NCBI GenBank assembly: GCA_030533445.1 | Contig: CM060066.1 | Span: 38,048,235 to 38,112,234 of the forward strand | Direction of reading: 5' to 3' | DNA: 64,000 nt | From: Cyprinodon diabolis | Lineage: Eukaryota; Chordata; Actinopteri; Cyprinodontiformes; Cyprinodontidae | Part shown: positions 1 through 11,665 of the stretch, piece after piece | Numbering within the stretch: position 1 is the first letter of the stretch | Layout of the letters: every line of letters begins with the position of its first letter | Translations under genes and position numbers: made by a program | The notes under the pieces: generated by a model | The model's database searches: none | Told to the model about the DNA's origin: nothing | The model's input: the letters and a program-made list of their open reading frames with translations, nothing else

Positions 1-689
1 ATTACGCATACAGACCATTTGCACCTTCTTTTGAAACGTGTTAAATATAGAGTCAGATACCATTAGCAAAATTGCTTTCAGGTTTGATAAATCACTTTGC
101 GAGTGCTAAATTAATATATTTACATGTTCTCCTCCCACAAGACGCACTTTTGCGTGTAAACGCCCCATATTGAATATTCATTGCAGAAAAAGTACTAAAT
201 GGATAAGAGGCGCTATTTAGCACGTTTTAAAGACCAAATCCTTTTAGCACGCTGTTGATAGATCAGTTTGTACATTTTTTAGCGTGCGCAGTGAAATAGC
301 TCACGTTTTTATACACGCAAACCTTTGATAGATCCGGCCCACTGTGTCAGACTGTGTGTCGAAGTACAAACATGTGTTTATCTGTGTTTGCAGATAATTA
401 AAACACTCCACCTGTTCAGCCTGTTCTCCCCGAATAGTGATAGGCTGAAAAAAGGAGAGAGTCCTGGATCAAATTTACCAAGAGGCCCAGTTTGGGATCA
501 GTGTTTTCCATTGGGGCACAGAACAATAGAATTAAAGAAACAATAATTGTTTAATTAGTGAGCCACAGCCCCACTTGTTACTCTAGGGCTGCAGGTGAAA
601 ACCCCTTACAGATGGAAACCTTGATGCTGTCTTAATACGTCTCCTATTGATACTCATATCGCCTCAACACAGGGCAACAGTGCCGTCAG
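1..689. other. Non-coding left edge
   Basis: AT-rich DNA with no supportable gene. Around 140-330 the words gcgtgc, tagcac and cacgtttt recur, and the stretch ends near a gatagatccggccc string. This could be the end of an old DNA transposon, but I could not find a partner end. Open frames here are short and have no recognisable protein. Confidence 0.5.
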
Positions 690-971
690 ATGAAGGAGTT
701 TGCCCTGCAATCGGAGGGATGTCAGATCAAGCTCTGGCATTCATTGTCGTTGGGTCCTTGGGCAAGACACTTCCACCGCATTGCCTACCCCTGGGGGTCA
801 GAGGGACTGGTGGCGCCAGTGTATGGCAGCCTTGTCAGTGAGCCCCAGGGCAGCTGTGGCTACAATGCAGCTTACCATCATCAGTGTGTGAGTGAATGAC
901 TGAATTTAGTGTAAAGCGCTTTAGTCAAGTCCTCTGACTTTAAAAATTGCTATATAAGTACAGGCCATTTA
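690..971 (+). repeat. SINE with LINE-like tail
   Basis: Seen: a gggcaagacacttcc block, then tggcgccagtgt, ccccagggcagctgtggc, and a terminal part reading gtaaagcgcttt ... gctatataagtacaggcc. This order (degenerate tRNA-like head, conserved core, tail with an agcgct/ctatataa motif) is that of abundant teleost SINEs whose 3' end copies a LINE tail. The family name is not assigned. The copy is moderately diverged. Confidence 0.65.
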
Positions 972-3870
972 CTTTAAAGTACATTGTAAAGGAAAAAATA
1001 TATATATTTTTTCCCAGCAACCAATCAGTTACAGTTTCTATTATACTATTCTGAATTTAATACAGGGGCCACAATAGAAGCCATGAACAGTTCTAAAGAA
1101 ACATTGAACATTGACCCCTTCTAGATCTGCCTTAGTTTCTGTCTTTTTGTGCTCCCTACATTGAGTTCAAGTGATTTCTCAACAAGAGTTGCTAGTGGTC
1201 AATGACTAGTTGATACTAGGTGAGAGCCGTCACACTGTCCCTGTTTCCAAAAGACTTAATCCCACTCTTCTACAACTGATGTTGTTACTCCAGATGGAGA
1301 ACAGGATTAAGGATAAAAACAGAACTTGAGGAGATCCGGTATTTAAAACCAAGGTACACGACTTAAAAATATTCTCCACTCATTAAATAATTCTTCATCC
1401 ATAAAGTCAAAGTTGGGTGAATCAGTGGGATTATAGTATTAGAAGTAGAAGTGGTTCACAAATAAAATCACAGTATTTAGTGATGCAGAGTTTGTGTGTT
1501 ACTGCTGTGTTTAGAGAATAGTTTTGCTTCTCTATGCCTTGTTTACTCTGTAGGCAAGTTTTTTCAGACACCATGTGTGATCACATACAACCCTTTCCAT
1601 ACATTTGGACAGTAGAGGCTGTAATGTTCTTAGCATTTGCCTATTTAGGGATGTGTGCTATGAAGGGCATAATTCCAAGGAAACACAAGAGGTATTGAAA
1701 CAGTCTAGTAATGACTGCAAAATAATTAGACTGGTTGCTGTAAAACAGGTATGTCCAAAGTCAGTCCTTGAGGGTCGCTGTCCTGCAGGTATCTGATTTT
1801 TCCCTACTTTAGAACAGCTAATTTGGTGACTACAGCTCAGCAAATCAGCTATGAATGAAAACCAGCTGTGCTTAAGTAAAATGTTAAGGGCCTTTATCAT
1901 GCAAAATCAACATTGTTGACCTTTTATCAATGTTATAATTCCACTCCTTCATCGGTATTGTGCACAAAGTGATGTTTCGTTCTCTGAGTAATTGTCATGA
2001 GTTTTGTTATCTGAGCAGATACCTCTCTATCACCTTTGAAAAAAGGGTTTAGAGAGTATCTACGTAGAGCGAGGTACCCTCCAGGAAACACCTACCTTAA
2101 CTCTGCTTTACTGGCAATATAAACAAATGCCCTCTATCTTTCATCAGAGAGGGATGTGGACTCAAAGTTAAGACCAAGTTGCTCTTTTTGCAGCCAATTT
2201 GCACATAGCAACAGCTCTTCTTTTTAAGCTTAAGTCCTGGAAATCTGTTTTTTGGCCTAGGGTCTCAGACTTTGTTCAGGCTTTCTGAACAAAGGGGTGT
2301 CATATGGGTACGTTATAAAATGGTTACACAGGTGGGGAGAGGCAGCTTCTGGATTAGAGGAAAACTTTATATTTAAACCAAGGAAAACCCATTTAGCTCT
2401 AAAGGAATTATTTTGTCATATATTCGCCTATAGGTGACTTTGAAAGGCTATATAAAGCATTCCATAGGACTACTATTTAATTATAGCATAGAGTATTAAC
2501 ACTTCATAGATTTTTTTCTTATTTATTCTTTATAAGTTTATTCACCATCATACAAGAAATTACACAAGTAAACCAACTTACTGGAAATGGGTACAAAAGC
2601 ATGTTTCAGATTATTGAAGGGAAACTTATAAACATTATACCAAATCCATGTTTGGTTTTCCTCCAAACATACAGCCACACCCTGCTGTTTTTCTAATAAA
2701 TTCTGTGTTTTTGTTTCCCAATGAGAGCCCTCATACATGTCTTTCACCACAAGCAACTGGAAGAAGGAGCACACACGGAGAGCCTACTGAAGCGCCATCT
2801 TGCTTCAACTCTCCCCCCTCTACTGCCCTACTCCAGCCCATCTCTTTCATTCATATGTGTGCGCTCATACAATAGCCTCTTAAAGCTTTTGGAGGACGCT
2901 GTATAAGAGTGTGAGGTGCTTTCCCATGGCTGTCCTTCAACTTCCCACTTACCTCCCTGAAGAGCTCTCTGCTTCTCCGCTGCCCATGTCATAGCGATTG
3001 TTCCTAATTAGGGATTCAGAGACCAAGCCCATTCAATTAAACGTGCAGCTACAATGCAACGCAGATCCACCCGGCTCTTCACCCTTTCACCTCCTCCCTC
3101 GAGCCCTAAAAAGCCTTTTCAACCTCTTGTGCAGCTGAAGCAGATTAGATGAACTAAGGCAAAAAGGTTAGGAGAGGAATTAGTAATGCAAGTAATGCAA
3201 TGATTTAGTAAATGTAGATGACCAAACTCGAGGTAATGGAAAAGGGCATCAGAAAAGGTTGGCAACCAGGATGTTATATCTACTTAGTACAAGAAATAAA
3301 GAGAATCTCTGTTCAATGTATGATTTAATTGTAAAAATGTTTATTTGTATTAACCATATATCACCTGTTTATTTCTATTTATTTATAGGTGGAGCAGCAG
3401 AGTTAAATATGTGGGTACTACCTGTGAAATACTTAACAATTCTTCATTCAACAAAGTGCTAGTGGAGCAAAAACAAAAACTCCCTGGTATCTCTGATGTC
3501 ATATTAGTGCAGATAGCGTCCCATTCCACGACCTGGATTTGAAGCAAGTCAGTCTTTGTGATTAGTTTGGTTACTCTAAAACTGTTAAGGACAATATAGA
3601 TTAAAAAAAAAAAGTTTACATCAGTCAATACACCACAAATATGTAAACCAGTATGCAGTCATGATTACCATTTTTTACTCCATTTTATTAAAATCAAAGA
3701 GTATGATGAAGCACGTGAACCTGTTTTAATGCTTGTTGTCTGCTCTTGTGCTTTAAAGGGGTCATAGAATGATTATATAGGGTATTTGGTGCTACTCCTT
3801 AAGGTCTCTGAATAGGGTGTGTAACAGTGGTTGGGCTGAAAATGACATATTGGCTGTTCTATGAACCCTA
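972..3870. other. Intergenic, no gene
   Basis: No coding exon or RNA gene recognised. Contains one MITE-like fragment (1755-1885); the rest is AT-rich unique-looking sequence. Confidence 0.5.
1755..1885. repeat. MITE-like repeat, copy 1
   Basis: Begins with a block close to cagtccttgagggtcgctgt followed by cctgcagg. A related block occurs at 33523-33695, where both ends of the element are visible (cctcaagagccgctgtcctg at one end, ctcttgaggacc at the other). I infer a short inverted-repeat DNA element common in teleosts; this copy has one clear end only. Confidence 0.5.
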
Positions 3871-4153
3871 CATTGCAAAAAATGAAAAATCTAGATAAAT
3901 AATTTTTTCTTAAAATAAGTGCATTTGTTCTTGAATTTAGGAGATAAAAGAGACACTTTGCCAATGGAACAAGACAATTTAGATTTAAAATAAGAAAACA
4001 CAACTGCATTGTCTTATTTAAAGTGCATATTATCTAATTATCTTATTTTAAGAGTAAAAATACTCAAATTTTCTCATTTACCTACTCAAATCAAGGGTAA
4101 ATACACTTAATTTAAGACATATTTACTTATTTCTATATAATTTTACCAGTGTA
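3871..4153 (+). repeat. AT-rich MITE family A, copy 1
   Basis: Starts cattgcaaaaaatg. Contains gagacactttgccaatggaa, then tattatctaattatcttatt and taagagtaaaaatactc. Two further copies are in the window (20125-20346 same orientation, 60330-60491 reversed), each ending in tttttgcagtg. Ends of the type CACTGCAAAAA mark a widespread non-autonomous teleost DNA element. No transposase is present. Confidence 0.65.
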
Positions 4154-4335
4154 ATGCAAGCCTGGTTATAAACCCCAGAATGAAATGACAGGTTTTCTTC
4201 CTTTTATGGTATGCTCATGAATATTTAGATGAGCTGTCTGCTGATTGGTTGGTTTACAACGAGCAAAGCTGCTGTGCAAAGACGCATCATAGCAACAAGC
4301 ACTCACTCACTGAAACATCGAGATTCTTGATATGG

Positions 4336-4425
4336 TAGGGTGACCAGAAGTCCTCTTTTTCCCGGACATGTCCTACTTTTCATGTGTAAAAAAATGTCCA
4401 GGGAAAATTTCAAAATCATCTGGGA
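4336..4425. repeat. Probable DNA-transposon end
   Basis: The string tagggtgaccagaagtcctc followed by tttttcccggacatgtcc resembles the terminal part of a fish DNA transposon. No matching opposite end was found, so this is a weak call based on pattern recognition only. Confidence 0.3.
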
Positions 4426-7400
4426 TTTTGGTCAGCTGAAGTGCACCAGGGGCTGATCCGAGCCAGTGACCGAACCCGACCCAGTGACGGTAGCCTGGAC
4501 AACGGTGGCCCTGAGAAGAAGCACTGTAAGGCAGGCGGGGGGGAAGCATACCGAGGTGATGGCTCAGTCCAGCTTAGCGACAAAATCATACTTACAGCCT
4601 GCGGTTGTGATGGCCTTACGGTTGGAACAGCCCCTCATTTCAGTAAAAGAAGTTAAGCAAATCCTGCTTTGAACTGTCCAAGATTTTGAAAGCTGTCTTC
4701 GGTGAAATCCTTACAGAAAGTGAACAGCTGAGCATCAAACTTCGCAGGGCTCTTCTGATACACAAAAATAATCCATGCATGTCAAGTCTTTGGATCCTTG
4801 GGAAGACTGTGAAAATGTTCCCCTTTCTCCGTGCAGCCTGGAACTCTGCATTTACGCCCATGGTTCTGGCTCCTTTTTAATAGAGAAATTGCCTGCTTTG
4901 TAATTCTTGTAGAAGTAAACCCAACCGTAGGCTAAAAAGCTAAACAGGTGTCTTACATCTACCTCTATTCATGTTCCTGGGCCAGTGAACTAGTGGGCTG
5001 GTCTGTATGTAAATTTCAGGGTGAGACAAAAGTACAGGCCAGAACCAAATAAGGCAACATCCCTGATTTGACGTCAATTCGGTTCTTCGTTTGGATTCGC
5101 CCTTTTTATGGTGGAAGTTTATAACACTTATGAATAAAATTAATAGTATAATTGTAAAAAAAAAAAAAGCAATAAGCAAATAAATATATATGTATAATAA
5201 AGTAAATTGCATTCCAAATGTTAAGTCCAAACATTAGCCAACTACCCCCTGATATGTGGACACACTGACCGAGACTCTGTAAAACATACCCCAGGATGAT
5301 CTTTATCTTTCCTTGGTGGGAAATTATGCATTTACTCACACACTCCCAGACAGGAAATTAGGGATTTAATGTATGAAGTATTTTTCATGGCTGGGATGCA
5401 TGAACAAGCTTCTTAATGAACTGGGCAGAGCTAAAGATGACAATATCTAAAAGATACTCTACATTACAAAGTCAACAGGGGACTATGAACTGATTCCATT
5501 GCTGGATAAATTTAGTGAAGAAATCAATATGTGGATATGCCAACATTTTCTTCGTTTAAATTAAAAAAGACCTAAAAAAGGACAAAACTTCAGCTGAAAC
5601 CCACTAATCAGGCCGAGAGAATTTCCCTGAAGGAGAAGTCTAAGTCTGGGAATCTGGCTGTAGTGATAGACAGTAGCAAAGTAGGCATTCTATCACCTAT
5701 TTTCTCAGTAGGATCAGAAAGCCTAATCAATACATTTACCTTTATTTGAATTATCACAATTGTGTTTTTTGTTTTTGAAAAGTCTGACTTAGAGTCAACC
5801 AAACAGCTGTAGTTCATCCAGAATGCTGCTGTCAGTATCCTCACTAAAAGGAAGAGCAGATCATCCCAGCTATAAAGTGCACTTCTGTTGGTCTACTAAT
5901 CACTGAATGGCTTAGTATCAAAAATACATTACAGACATGTTCTCACTATCAACCACCATGACTCTTAGGTGTTCTGGTTCAAGTCAACTCCGCACACCCA
6001 CAACCAGAAACAAATGGTTAAGCAGCATTTAATTCTTTTGCTTTTGTAATCTGGAAAAAAAAAAACTGATAAAGAAAGAAAAGAAAAGAGGAAAAAAGTA
6101 AAATAGGGTTAGAAGCAGTTGTTTGGAGCTGCCTTTTACGGTTCTGGTTAGGGGTCAGTAAGACTTTTTAACATTTTGCCAAATGTAAATCGCATACTGT
6201 CTTTGATTTTGCTTTGCATAAATGAAGACGGAGGCAGCGGGAAATGCTATCACATTAATTTTTACTGGAGTGAACTTAAACCTATAAAAAAAGACTATGG
6301 CAGCTCTAAATATGAATGCTGAGTGAAGCTGAAGGTTTTAAGTCTGTGGGACACACATATAGCACAGGTATGGACAGATTTATTGGTACTGCCTGTGGAA
6401 ACGTATAAGAGGTCTTGAAACATGCTCTCCCTATATTGTAAGAGCACGATCTCTCACTGAAAAATGTGAAGTATATTTTTTACTTCACTAAATTCCTCAG
6501 TGGCACATCGGAGTAAAGAAGTATTTAAAACCTTAACTGTGTCTTAAATGTGTGATTTTGAAACCTGTAAATAGTTCAAATGATCAAATTAATCTCAATG
6601 TAAAAAAAAAAGAATCAGAGAAAAAACAAAATGTGTCTTTTTTTTTTTACAACTCCTCTATTTCTATTATAAGGGGAGAATCAAAAATGGGACTGTTGAT
6701 TTTTTTAATTGGATTTTTTTTTATGGTGGCGTAGATGTATGGTCCTGGTTAGACTCCCGTCTCTGCAGCAAGAAGATGGAGACTTGGTTTTCAAAAAAAA
6801 TCTGTTTCTTTTTGAAAAAGTCTGTAAAAACATATAAAATATTTAATTAACTGTGAATAACTACCTTTGTGAAGACTGGAAAAATTAATTAACTATATAA
6901 CGTGGTCTGATTTCTGATTGACCTAGAATTAATTTAAATAATACCTGTCTGACAGGACGAAGTAGACCAAAAACATTTTAGAAATAAAAACAGGCCAGAA
7001 AAAAAAACTTCTTGCCATATATCATTCCTTAAAACCTTACAAAAATAAATCTGTAGACTTTTTGGAGAATATAAAATGTTGCTTTTATGTGTTTATTAAT
7101 TCAGTCTTTAAGCATTCATCAGGGCAAATTTGTCCCTTCGCAGGCTAAAGCCAGACCCTAACGAGGCTGAGCATCACTCCTTGTCCTCGTTAGTGTAAGG
7201 ATAGAGGGTGAATGAGTTCTAGATTATTGTTAGTGTTGGCATTTGGAGTAAAGCTGCACACATTTTGTTTATGAGTGAATTTTTTTCTCATTCTGTTCTC
7301 TCAAACTCCTCTAACTTTGCAGAATTTCAGTTCAGAATAAACTCCTTGGTACACCATTAAAAGCAAACAACCTACATCACCATGAGAGCAAATGCAAGAG

Positions 7401-9632
7401 GGATTTAGAGAAAACACTACATACCTCTGTAATATTCTCTAATAATAAAGAAGATAAAGCTTTAAAAGTTTTGTGACTGCATCTGAATCGTAAATCTGCA
7501 CCATAATAAAAATAGGACAAGGAAATCTAGACAGTTATATTTAAAAGCTCTGAACATTCACTGCAAATGGTTTAATTTTAATTTTTTTTTTAACTTTTCA
7601 AGTTTTCACCCCTATCATTGAAGCAGCAACAGCTTCCGTCTAAGTGGGATATATTTATCATTCACAAATGTCAAATCGTTGTTGTCACAGTCTTGTTGCT
7701 CCAACAGCACTGGCATGTGGCAAGCAATTGCCCCATGGGCATGTCACACAAATGCACAAAAGCACAGCCGGGAAGCAGGCACACATATGGATGGACACAC
7801 CTGTAAACATATACCATGTGCTAGTATGTCACCAACTGTCTTCTCCTCTCATCACATCCATCTCCTAACCCCCACCCCCCAGCCCCCCTGCTTTACATTC
7901 TCACACCTACCCTCCACCCCACTCCACACACCCAGTGTTGTGGTCGGTGCCTGACAGTAATTGAGGTAAGCTGGCCAGAGCAGAGTGAAGACTAGAATGA
8001 GAGGAGGAAGGGAAAAAAAGAGGAAGGGAGGGGGGAAGCCATTCATCTGAGGCCTCTGGATGCAGAATGGCGTATTACAGGTCTAATGTGTAATTAGATA
8101 GATAAGGAATAAGGTCAGTGTGCTCAGTGAGGGGGCATTGCTGCTGGGACAGTGCCATCTAGGGGTGATAAGTTGAAATGTACGTATCATCCTCAGGTGG
8201 ACAGTTTGTGGAGTGGATGGTGATCCAATCAAAGGATAATGATGATTTACGACTAAGCCTTCAGTGAATGTAAGTGGTATTTCTCATGTGCCGCCTGCAG
8301 CGTTGCTGACGCATAAACTGACACAATCTGGCTTTTGTCTTTGACTCTTGTACTAAGGAGCCAGCAATGACTGTGGCATGGTGGATAGACTAATTGTGTC
8401 TTGTAATAGGAAAGTTGTAGGTTTGATTCCAGTTTCCTCCTTGCTGATATAACTCTGTACACTTAATCTCAAGTTGCCTTCTCAAGTGTTTCAGGGAATC
8501 TGCCTCTACTGTAATGCAGTGCAAGAGTTTGCTCTTGTAAAATATAAATGTGGACTAAAGCCATTTGACATGCAGGATTAGTGGTAAATAAATTGCCCCA
8601 AATGTTAATATTCCTTCACTGATGTATTACAGCTGATCCGTACTTGTTAATACTGTAATTCATTGAACATTATGTCTTGTTGATACAGTTCAAACAACAG
8701 ATTTCATAGTTCTTAAATTTTTTTTACGTTTTGTCACTTTGCAAAGACAATCTTAAATGTTCTGTCCGTCATTTTAGGCATACCATATAGGTGACCTGCA
8801 TATCTAAATGTGCAAGGGTAGATTAACTCTACAGAAAGGAAACATAAAGACAGTATCTAAAATGTGTGAATAACTTTATTAAATCAGGACTGCAACAGAC
8901 ATCAATGCAGGCGAGCAACATTGCAGATATAGTCACATGGTTATACATTAGTGAGAGTGTATATATGCCTATGTCTGCATATGTGTTCGTACAAACACAA
9001 ACTGTTATATATAATATACATCAGCACATAGCAAATCAAAATCTGATGAAATGATACAAGGATACCACAAAGTTTTACAAATGAAGATCTGACGTGTGTT
9101 TCGCATCATTAGAAACTGCTTTGGTCATGTTATGTTTTGTAAACAGATTCTTCTAGTGGATAAGTGAATTTTTTAATATTATCCGGAGTAATGTTGGATC
9201 TCTTGGCTATTTCTTATCAAATATATGCTCTCCTTGATTTTACCATCTATTGTCCACTCAGGAATCCAGGTACTAAATTAAGAATAATATCAAATTTGAT
9301 CTAATAATTTGATTATTGAAAATGCATGAATTTTGATTAAATACTTATAGTTATCATGTAAGGGAATCGTCAAATTATTAATTTGTAAAAGTAAAACAAA
9401 AAAAATCTTTCTCACTTCATTTTATTAAGTTTTTCTACTCTAATGCTATAACTTTTATATTTTCCTTTCTGTTTGAACGTGGGTTGTTTATGTAAAAAAT
9501 CCCAGCAAATGATGACCCATTAGTTGTTATTGTTCCTAAGATCAGCCAGTTGACTTTTGCCTGCTCTGCTTCCACCCGATCTGTGTTGAAACATTAGTAG
9601 TAGTGATGGTCTTGACAGGAGAAGAGCCCAAT
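4426..9632. other. Intergenic, no gene
   Basis: Mostly AT-rich sequence without a coding exon. The only coding-like trace is a LINE remnant at 5812-6022. A C-rich tract (about 7868-7930) and a purine-rich tract (about 8000-8040) lie near each other and explain the low-complexity open frames there. Confidence 0.5.
5812..6022 (+). pseudogene. L2-type LINE reverse transcriptase remnant
   Basis: Forward translation gives QNAAVSILTK, then a stop, then LLLVY-stop-SLNGL. These match the order in the C-terminal part of L2/Maui-type LINE ORF2 proteins (vQNAAaRvLTk ... LLLvyKsLNGla). Several in-frame stops and frame changes make it dead. Only about 70 codons remain; neither a 3' tail nor the catalytic region of the enzyme is next to it. 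Confidence 0.6.
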
Positions 9633-9925
9633 TGTCAGGGTTTGGTTGAGGTTTTGGGGACTCAAATGCAGAGGTGGTGAGGCAGAGGTGAGTTCTTGCA
9701 TTTTTATTGGAGTTCTCAACAGGTAACAGACACAGGAATCCAAAAATCCAACACAAAAATGCAAAACAAACAACAACCATGGAGATATCAGGGAAACACA
9801 GGGAATGCACGAGGAGCCGAAGAAAGACGAATAACCAGCACTGAGGAACTGCACAGGGAGAGTTCATATGGGAGACTGAACAACGACAGGACTAATGAGC
9901 TGATTAGGAGCAGGTGTGAAGAGAA
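9633..9925 (+). repeat. Interspersed repeat starting tgtcagggtttgg
   Basis: Begins tgtcagggtttggttgaggt and contains gactcaaatgcagag, tttttattggagttc, aacaggtaacagacacagga and, near the end, ctaatgagctgattaggagc plus aggtgtgaagag. This order is that of a common teleost repeat whose full form ends in a ccctgaca inverse of its start. That right end is missing here, so the copy is truncated. Open frames crossing it are accidental. Confidence 0.5.
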
Positions 9926-11665
9926 ATGCAAATCTGTAGATGTTGGTTTGAAACTGATGATTTGGTTTAAAGGTGGCTTAAATTTTACACTTCTGCAATT
10001 CTAAACAGATGTCAGCCACCTGCTGCTACTACTTCATGGAACAATGCAATTTTAGTAAGTTTTGCACTTTGTAAATCTATAGTTTGCCTTCACCTTTCTT
10101 CACATGTCACATGCAAATGTAGTAATGGAATGGTTTGCATAAAGGTCATCACACACTCCTCTAGAAGTGACACATTTGTTCTTGCTCCCACAGCTGCAAG
10201 AAGAAAATGACAATATTTGTTCTCTCAGGCCTACGGATTTGTTTCTCCTTGCCTGGGGTCTTCCAAAACCCGGTAGCATTTCCATACACATTTCGGTTGA
10301 ATTTCACTCTCTTGGGGCATTAATTTCCTGAGCCTTTGGTCCTTTAGAGACGTAGTACTTTCTTTCAAGGGGTGGTTCCTGTAGAGCTGCAGTGCTTGTT
10401 CTGCCATCGGTGGCAGTAACTGATGGTGAGTGTAAAACTGTTGTTGTTGTTTTAATATGTTTTTAAGTGAGACAGTACACCTCAGTACCTCAGCTGTGAA
10501 GACGGTTAGTCAAGAAATACCCTAAGAAATACCCTAAGTTTCAATCTGCATCAAAAAAGCAGGGCCACGGCTTTTAAGGCCAGGCTCTATGGGCTGCCTT
10601 CTCAGCTGGGAGACAGACTGGGAGCCCCAGCTAACCGCAACCTTACCTTCATTCAGTTTGTCGGTCACTACCCATTAATTATTTTAACACAAAAAGTCTT
10701 GTTGAGATGTTTTTCAATGAGAAACTACATCTCAAAACTTAATCTGTTTAGTCCAGGAGTAAGTAATTCCACTGCCTTAGAGCTAATATCCTGAAACTTT
10801 AAGATTTCTTCTTAGTCCAAACCACTGAATCAAGTGGCTGTATTACCTCCTCGGTATACAGGCAATTATTCCTGAGTCATGTTAAACATGTCATGTCTTG
10901 ATGCAGGTATGTTGGACCAAGGACACATCTAAAAGCTGCAGGATGCCAGCCCTCAATAACTGGAATGGTTCAGGTCGGCGTGGGCTCCTTCCTCAGACAG
11001 GTATGTAGTATAATGTCTGGCTAACCAGCTTACTGTTAAATATGTTTTTAGAGTGAGGAGTCACTGACTCTGATATGATCCCAAGCAAAAGTTGTCAAAC
11101 AAGACCAGGTGGGCAGGTATTTCCCGCTGCCTGATATTCGTCTGTATATTGACTGAAGGAGAATGTAAACCATACATGAGGTATGTGGTTAAAACGGCAA
11201 GAGCCAGAAAATAGAATTACTTATTAATTCTAAACTGTTCTGCCACAGTTTAAGAAAAATATTTGGAACAATGGAGCTATGGTCTGATGGGGCAATTTCA
11301 CTTTTCCTTGTAGAAACAAGACATATGCATTCTCCTTAGATTGGGTATTCAGCTAAGCCATATTTGGTAGAGTATAACCATTTATATACATGTATAAACA
11401 CATTTATAGTTTTATAGAATTTTGACAGGACTTAAAGAGGAGAGATGACGAGTTGGATGCTGTCTTTTGGCTTATGGGGATCCTTCCATCGTTGAATCCG
11501 CTCTCTACAACCTCTTTTTGACATTAAGATTTACATATGTGGATGCGAAAAAAATAACATTTTCACTAAAAGTGTTTTTCTGGTTGTGCTGTGCAGCCAG
11601 CTCAGACAGAAACGCACCGATGAGGAACCTGTAACCTTAACTTTGTTGCTCTCTAAAAATGCAAA
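9926..11665. other. Intergenic, no gene
   Basis: No exon recognised. A piece at about 10909-10965 (catctaaaagctgcaggatg, then ccagccctcaata) looks like one end of the MITE family seen at 1755 and 33523. The stretch ends at the left boundary of the 3.9-kb tandem duplication. Confidence 0.5.

Noticed and set aside
9520..9867. 115-codon and 86-codon - strand frames
   Set aside because: They lie across an interspersed repeat (9633-9925) and have no recognisable protein.
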